Below are positions 58,401 through 64,000 of a stretch of DNA of 64,000 bases, one piece after another. The translations under genes were made by a program, and so were the position numbers. The stretch spans positions 14,475,655 through 14,539,654 of the forward strand of contig NC_068347.1 in NCBI RefSeq assembly GCF_014633365.1. The letters are read 5' to 3'. The notes under the pieces were generated by a model. It did not search any database. It saw only the letters and a program-made list of their open reading frames with translations, and was not told where the DNA came from. The DNA comes from Diospyros lotus. Its lineage: Eukaryota; Streptophyta; Magnoliopsida; Ericales; Ebenaceae. Position 1 is the first letter of the stretch. Each line of letters starts with the position of its first letter.

Positions 58401-59754
58401 CTTAATTCTCCAAAATTAATAATTGACTTTTACTCGATAAAGCCAATTTCGTCCCTGCGCCTGCACGGGACCTTATTTTGACCCGAAAACACTTAAGGGT
58501 TGCCTTACTCAGAAAATCGAACCACCCCTAGGGTCCCCTCAGCTTCCAGGAGGTCCCCTCCGACTATTCAGTATTGGCACCCACTCGGGTTTATACAGAG
58601 TTTATTCCAAAAATTATTCCCGGTCGGACCGCTTCCAGCGTCACTATCCTCATCTCGAGACTCTCATCAATCCCTTACCCTCTTTCCCTGGACATCCAAG
58701 TCCCGAGGCACTCTCGGCCACTAATTCGGCAATTTTATTAATTAATTTCCCGAGATTGACCCTTGGTCTTCCCGGACCACCCGAGGTCCTGACAAAATAA
58801 TCAAAAGTTATTTATTCTCAATACCATGTAATAGCGGGTATTACAAAAAGGTTCATTAGAAGTGCCATTTGCATTTCATTATGATATGGGGGACATGATA
58901 CGTTGCTAGACGTCAATCTTGGTCTAAGGGCAAGATAATAATTTTACTCATGTGATGAAATAAATTAAGGATCATAATTAAAGAGTTTTATTAGGAGTAG
59001 GATTCTATAAATTGCCCTTTGCCATTTTCATAATGAACCTATAAGGTCACACACAAACAAAGAAGAGTTTCATGAAAATTTTAATGGGACCGAAAAATGT
59101 TTTTGGGGCCCATAAGAATTTGTGGATTTTTGGGGCGAGCTAGCACTCGCGGAAAAGTCCATGAGATGTCGACAAAATGAGCAAAAAGTAAATCAAGGTA
59201 AGAAACCCACAATTGGGTTTGGGCCTTGGTCCAACATGTTTATAACATGTTTGGATATTCTTTAAATCCCTAGTTTGACTAGGTTTTGGGTTGGGCCTTG
59301 GCCCAACATGTTTATAATATGTTGGACCAACTATAAATACCTAGTTTGACTAGGGTTTGGGAATGGATCTCCATTTTGTCTCATAACCCCTTTGGTTTCC
59401 TAGAGAGAGAAACTTGGTTTTTGAGAAAAACCAACCATATCTCTAAGTGTTGGATTAGATCTTGCATACTTGATGCAAGGAGATCAAAGGGGCATGCTCA
59501 TAGACATCGATTGAAGCATCTCTTTGGTGTTGATCACTTATAGAGGGTGGGTAACACCTCGTGGCACAAAGATTCATCCATTCTTCATCGGATAATCAAA
59601 AGGTTTGATTTTTGTTATATGTTTATATTCTTGAAGTGATTATATATTTGCAAACTAGATCCGTTTATTTTGGGTTTCAAGATTAGCCAAAGAGTTTAGT
59701 TGATCCAAATAATTTTTAAATTTTTGCTGCGTTTGGATCTAAGAAACCCAACAA
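55469..59754 (-). mobile_element. Copia LTR-like sequence split by A5
   Basis: Pieces 55469-56281 and 58846-59754 join across A5 (ACGGAAAG|GTTCATTAG). The plus-strand right edge CTAAGAAACCCAACA at 59754 is, in reverse, TGTTGGGTTTCTTAG, a usual Copia LTR start. No coding motif occurs. Orientation and place, right of the Copia-1 gag, make it a candidate 5' LTR and leader of Copia-1, but the primer site and the LTR's inner edge are not visible, so this is provisional. Confidence 0.45.
56282..58845 (-). mobile_element. Solo LTR A5 (family A)
   Basis: 2564 bp, plus-strand TGTAACGACCCGCTCCCAC to GCGGGTATTACA. Flanks GAAAG (56277-56281) and AAAAG (58846-58850) are a target duplication with one mismatch. 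The 17-nt hairpin lies at 56389-56405, the double hairpin near 56870-56902 and the CT/GC-rich leader at 57680-58190. The 256-residue frame in the leader (57545-58315) is low-complexity Ser/Leu/Arg and is not taken as a gene. Confidence 0.9.
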
Positions 59755-59866
59755 ATTAGGGGTGTTTAAATTTCTGGAAAATTTGGGATTTAAAAGCCCA
59801 AGAAAAAAAAAGTGTAGATGGCAATAGGAGGCAACAACAGGCTACTGGGCACGCGGACACACACCA
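59755..59866 (+). repeat. Possible family B LTR scrap (A-run and GC flank)
   Basis: TTTCTGGAAAATTTGGGATTT, an A-run, then GGCAACAACAGGCTACTGGG and CACGCGGACACAC. In order and style this matches the A-run and left flank of the GC island in B1 (21600-21720). It is joined head-on to reversed internal-domain sequence at about 59867. Similarity is modest, so the call is weak. Confidence 0.4.
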
Positions 59867-61087
59867 CTCATACCCTTCACTGGGTGACCTCCGCGTCTCC
59901 CATCAAGGGTCTCGAGACCTTAGGCGTCATCACGACCCCAAGCTTCATAATGAGGGTCTATTCACCTCTCGTCTCCCGACCTTAGGTGTCCCACCAGACC
60001 CCAAGCATCATAACGAGAGTTTTGATTGGCCCCTCATCCATCAATCACATGAACGATCACTTGGCCCTACATAACCAGGACTTCTAACCCAATGGCTCCC
60101 ACACGCATATCAACGCATGCCCAACTCCATAATCCCATATCTGGATTCTCTGGGATTCCAGCTCGACTCTCTTGGGACTTCCATCTCATGCAAACGCCCG
60201 CTAGGATCCACTTGCCACACACCTATCATTCCCAAGGATAGACCTCGTCTCATCATGAAACCAACTAGGGTCTACTCATACCCTAGGAACATCCCTACTG
60301 GGATCCTAGTAAAAATACGATCACATCGCATCACATACATCTAGCATCTTGACTCCCCTCAGAGTCCTTCCGGATGCCACTTACTTCATGTCGTCATTGG
60401 CCATGACATACAGATGCCTTACAGGCACACTCTCCATAGAGCCTCACTGACGTCTCATCTCCTTGAGTCCCAAGCTAACTTCCACTTTAGCTCACTCTAT
60501 CTCAAGCGCACAAGCCTTACTGCACCACTTCCAAGGGACAACTCTATTCCCTCGAACATGCTCGGCAAATCCCTGACATAGGGACGCTCCACTAATTCCC
60601 TCCCGGACTAGTCAGGCCTCGGCTTCGTGTCCCCACACGAGCCTCAACACTTCAATCTCAAGGAGTTCTCATCCTTAAAACACTTCATATCCCCGAAATG
60701 CCACATTCGGGTTTTTTTTTTGGTTCCTCATTGCTCATCCCGTATACCTCTCACAGGCATATCATCTCAATCGAGGGTATTTTCTCATCCCAAGAACAGG
60801 AATATCCAAACATGCCATTGCAGGCCTCAATGACTTGACCCAATCCCTTAGGGTCCTCGGTCATATGTCCAACTTTCAAGGTTATCGGACCAACCTTACA
60901 TTGAAATCTCAAATTTTCAAATCAATTGTTCTCGACCCCAACTCAGCAGTTAAGACATTTCGAATTACATTCAAATCATGCCAGACATCATCGACCTACT
61001 ACATTGGCAATCGCTCACATTAATCACTTAACCGACCATACTTAACACCCAAGCACGCTAGCCTTCCTCACTCATATAGCTAGCCAT
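59867..61087 (-). mobile_element. Internal domain fragment of a family A element
   Basis: The reverse complement aligns with the first 1.2 kb of B1's internal domain (22297-23506): GACCGAGGACCCTAAGG, TTGGATATTCCTG, GAGATGATATGCC, TGTGGGGACACGAAGCC, GAGACCCTTGATGGGAGACG and CACCCAGTGAAGGGTATGA appear in the same order. It is non-coding like B1. It connects on its right to a primer site and LTR A6, which shows that family A elements carry the same kind of internal domain. It is truncated at about 59867. Confidence 0.82.
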
Positions 61088-61099
61088 GCTCTGATACCA
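61088..61099 (-). other. Primer-binding site of the A6 element
   Basis: Plus-strand GCTCTGATACCA, two bases from the LTR edge at 61102, giving TGGTATCAGAGC on the element strand (tRNA-iMet). It marks A6 as a 5' LTR rather than a solo LTR. Confidence 0.9.
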
Positions 61100-61101
61100 A
61101 C

Positions 61102-63809
61102 TGTAACGACCCGCTCCCACTTACGGGTGCCACCGGTAAATAATTGACCAGATTACTCACCCGACAACCACAACTGAAGGGTTAGACTATGTTTCAACAG
61201 GAAACGCCCTAGGTGGGAACTAGGCTTCGTCCTTCCCTTCGCTCCACTCAGGAATCGGTCCCAACTCAAATAAGAAAAATCCAGCGGACCAAGACCCAAA
61301 ACCTGAGTGAGCTTCACCTCTCTTCAGCTCACCCCATAGCAAGCCAGAGGTGACCCAGGCACAAAGCTAGCATACAAACACTTCGCTGAGTATTGGGGAT
61401 TTATGAGAACATACCTTGCTGATCTTGACTCGGTCCGAAACTTGGCTTTACTAACTATGCCACATTCAACAAGCAATCTCACGATCATCTATCACACTAT
61501 GATGATTACACAATTAAATACATTTAAGCTCAATAACACAGACATTTACTCACAAGGGTATACACACATCACACTACATGGCTACGTACAAGAGGTAATA
61601 AAATACAAAACTCGGGCAACACAGCTAGTTATCACAACAGTCTCCCGGCACCATTCCTGCTCGCATCTGGACTTGCATCATCTACACATGAGGTAAAAAC
61701 CTCATGAGTCATAAAGACTCAGTAAGGGTGCAATGCATGTAAATATGAATATAATCATGTTTATGTATGCCAATGCATGCAAATGAGGCTAGGCTCACAC
61801 ATCCTCACAACCCACTAAGGTTTGAGGCATCAACCTATCAGCCCCCACCACTAGTCCTCCATATGGCCACAGGTCCACTAGGTCTTGCATCACACAAGAT
61901 ATAACCACTACATGCCAATGTAACATAAATACATTATCAAACACATTTACCAACTTGCAAGGCCACCTCCACATGGGGTCGTCCCTTACCTGGCTCGAAG
62001 CCTCATCTCTGCCTCGGCGAGAATGCCAGCCTGAATCCCGAGCTCTTCTAGGATCACCGCCTCCCCGGTCGAACCTAGATACAAATACACACAAACCCAA
62101 CTCTATCAACATCCGGCATTAAACCAATGCCCTCAACTTCGCCACACACACCACCAAAACCATCCATCAACAATTTTCCAAACAACCCCAGCACAGGGTT
62201 TAATCCCACAAATAACTATTTTACATTAACTCACTTAATGCAATTAATTGGGGAAGAAAAATATTAATTTACCTCGACTCATTTGGAGAGAAATTCGGAA
62301 ACGCCCACGCCGACGTTGCCTCCCGAGCTGCCCCTCGCGCCCAAAATTCCATTTTTTTGAGCTTCCGACAAGCTCTTCAAGCCCCAAACTAATTTCCAGA
62401 ACTTTCCCTCATTTTTCTGGGAATTTTTCCTATTTTTTCCAGATTTTCTTTATTTCTTTTTTTTTATTTTTCTTTTTCTTTTTTTTTATTTTTCCTTCAC
62501 TTCTTCTCTGCATCTTCTTCTTCCCTGCGTTCCTTCTTCTTCTCTACTCCATGCGCGCACCAGCCATTGCCGAATGCCTCCGGCCACTCGCTTCGCCTCT
62601 GCCGCTGCTGGCTCCACAGTCGGCTGCCTCCATCGCGCCACCGCAGCCCACACCCAGCGCCACCGAGGGCCGCCCCTGCTCCAGCCATGCCGCTGCAACC
62701 AGCGCCGCTGCAACCGCCATGGAAGCCGAGCTCCTGGCTGCCTCGCACGCCACCGCGAACCAGGTCCGCCCGACGCTGCCTCCGCCAATGGTCAGTCCCG
62801 TGTGTGCTTCCAGCTTCGCTCATGGCTGTCGCAGCCGCCATGGCCTTCCTCATCGAGCAGCCATGGCCGCCGCCTCTAATCGGCCACTGCTCCCACTCTC
62901 GATCACCATTTCTCCCAAGCTCTCTCGGCTAAACTCAGCCTCCCACGAGCTCTCTTCCACAAGCCGCTGCAACCGGCTCTCTCTGGCATGGCTCGCTGCT
63001 GTCAGGCTTCCTCATCGGCCATGGCGGCTGCTGCCATGGCCGATCGGCCATCACTCTCTTTCACATCATCTCTCTCTCGCGTGAGCTCTCTCTGGCAAGC
63101 TCTCAAGCTCTCGCGATCTCTCGGTCGCTCTCTCAATCTCTCTCTGTTCCCCGATTTCACTTCTCCCTCTCTCATTTGATTTCAAAATTTGAAATCTTGG
63201 CAGTAGCTCACGGTTATATATATATGTGTGTATATAATTGCACATTAACCCCCTTTAGCATCATTAATCCTACTTAAGGAATTTTAATTACACTTGAGAC
63301 TTTTAATAATAACACTTTGACCCTCCAAGGCTTAATTAAATTATTATCAAGCCACACCACATTTCGATTTATCAAAAAATTAATAGCCAACCGCTACTCG
63401 GGAATACCAACCTCGTCCCTGCGCCTGCACGGGACCTTTATTCGACCCGAAAATACTTAAGGGTTGCCTTACTCAGAAAATCAAACCACCCCTAGGGTCC
63501 CCTCAGCTTCCAGGAGGTCCCCTCCGATTATTCGGTATTGGCACCCACTCGGGCTTATACAGAATTTATTCCAAAAAATTATTCCCGGTCGGACCGCTTC
63601 CCGCGTCATTATTCTCATCTCGAGACGCTCATCAATCTCTTGCCCTCTTCCTTGGACATCCAAGTCCCGAGGCACTCCCTTCTGCCAATTCGACAATTTA
63701 TATTAATTAATTACTCGAATTTAACTCTTGGGCTTCCCGGACCACTCAAGATCCTTTCAAAATAATCAAAATTATTTATTTTCAATACCATGTAATATCG
63801 GGTATTACA
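61102..63809 (-). mobile_element. 5' LTR A6 (family A)
   Basis: 2708 bp, plus-strand TGTAACGACCCGCTCCCAC to TATCGGGTATTACA. 17-nt hairpin at 61208-61224, double hairpin at about 61687-61716 (perfect stems), CT/GC-rich leader at 62440-63170, TATA-like run near 63215-63235. It is immediately followed by the middle of another family A LTR. Because the element's 3' LTR is missing, the target duplication cannot be checked. The 278-residue frame (62248-63084) is a low-complexity by-product. Confidence 0.9.
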
Positions 63810-64000
63810 ATAAGTGGGCCTAGCCTCATTTACATGCATTGGGCATACATAATCATCTTTATATTCATATTTACATGCATTGCACCCTTATTGAGTCTTT
63901 GTGACTCATGAGGTTTTACCTCGTGTAGATGTTGCAAGTTCAGATGCAAGCAGAGATGGCGTCGGGAGGCTGTTGTGGCAATTAGCTTGTTGCCTGAGAT
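63810..64000 (+). mobile_element. Partial family A LTR (A7), plus strand, runs off the window
   Basis: Matches A4 from about 51968 to 52160 (AGTGGGCCTAGCCTCATTT, the TGAGTC-TTTGT-GACTCA hairpin, TTACCTCGTGTAGATG). It starts in mid-LTR at the A6 edge, so A6's element inserted into this LTR or the two were joined by a later break. Confidence 0.88.

Noticed and set aside
62248..63084. Open frame of 278 residues
   Set aside because: Lies in the CT/GC-rich leader of LTR A6. Low-complexity Ser/Leu/Ala/Pro with overlapping frames on the other strand, and the same region in other LTR copies is not kept open in the same frame.

Overview
The window is land-plant nuclear DNA, almost certainly from an angiosperm. 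The evidence is a decayed 25S rRNA with plant-type sequence, a plant-type RNA polymerase I start motif (TATATAGGGG), SIRE-like and Ale/Tork-grade Copia elements, a chromovirus-type Gypsy element and a plant L1-like LINE. I find no intact host protein gene and no tRNA gene. Almost every base between 5.4 and 64 kb belongs to transposable elements, mostly LTR retrotransposons nested inside one another. Many boundaries are fixed to the base by 5-bp target-site duplications (TSDs).

Layout. 1-5430: a degenerate 45S rDNA fossil (3' half of 25S, spacer with subrepeats, Pol I promoter, start of the 5' external spacer), cut inside the 25S by a 2.6-kb solo LTR. 5431-6520: a decayed LINE. 6597-7951: a short solo LTR. 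8.6-10.9 kb: AT-rich or unassigned DNA and an orphan housekeeping-like promoter, followed by an LTR (10967-16765) that carries a small non-autonomous LTR element (11966-15255). 16.8-59.8 kb: a stack of nested elements. Decayed Copia pieces ("Copia-1", minus strand) form the base. They are interrupted by solo LTR A2, which holds the complete element B1 (19716-32468); by a decayed SIRE-like Copia, which holds a solo Copia LTR and a Gypsy element with its own LTR insertion A3; and by LTRs A4, B3 and A5. 59.8-64 kb: a truncated element with a 5' LTR (A6), its primer-binding site and non-coding internal DNA, abutting another family A LTR.

Two LTR families dominate. Family A (about 2.5-2.7 kb LTRs) and family B (about 2.57 kb in the full element) share ends of the TGTAAYACCC...GYGTTACA kind, an initiator-Met-tRNA primer site, a homologous internal region without recognisable gag or pol, and several short conserved structures. 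They look like LARD-type non-autonomous elements, plausibly mobilised by a chromovirus such as the Gypsy copy at 39-47.5 kb. That last link is inference.

The points most worth a second look are: (1) two adjacent hairpins in the LTRs whose stems show compensatory changes between families; (2) three LTR families in which a different CpG-centred palindromic hexamer (GTCGAC, TCCGGA, TTCGAA) is scattered in dense arrays; (3) a fold-back rearrangement inside B1 whose junctions sit at a hairpin and a GC island, with a similar junction elsewhere; (4) a GC island inside the family B LTR that differs between otherwise nearly identical LTRs; (5) the rDNA fossil with its own promoter relic. All alignments and counts were made by eye.
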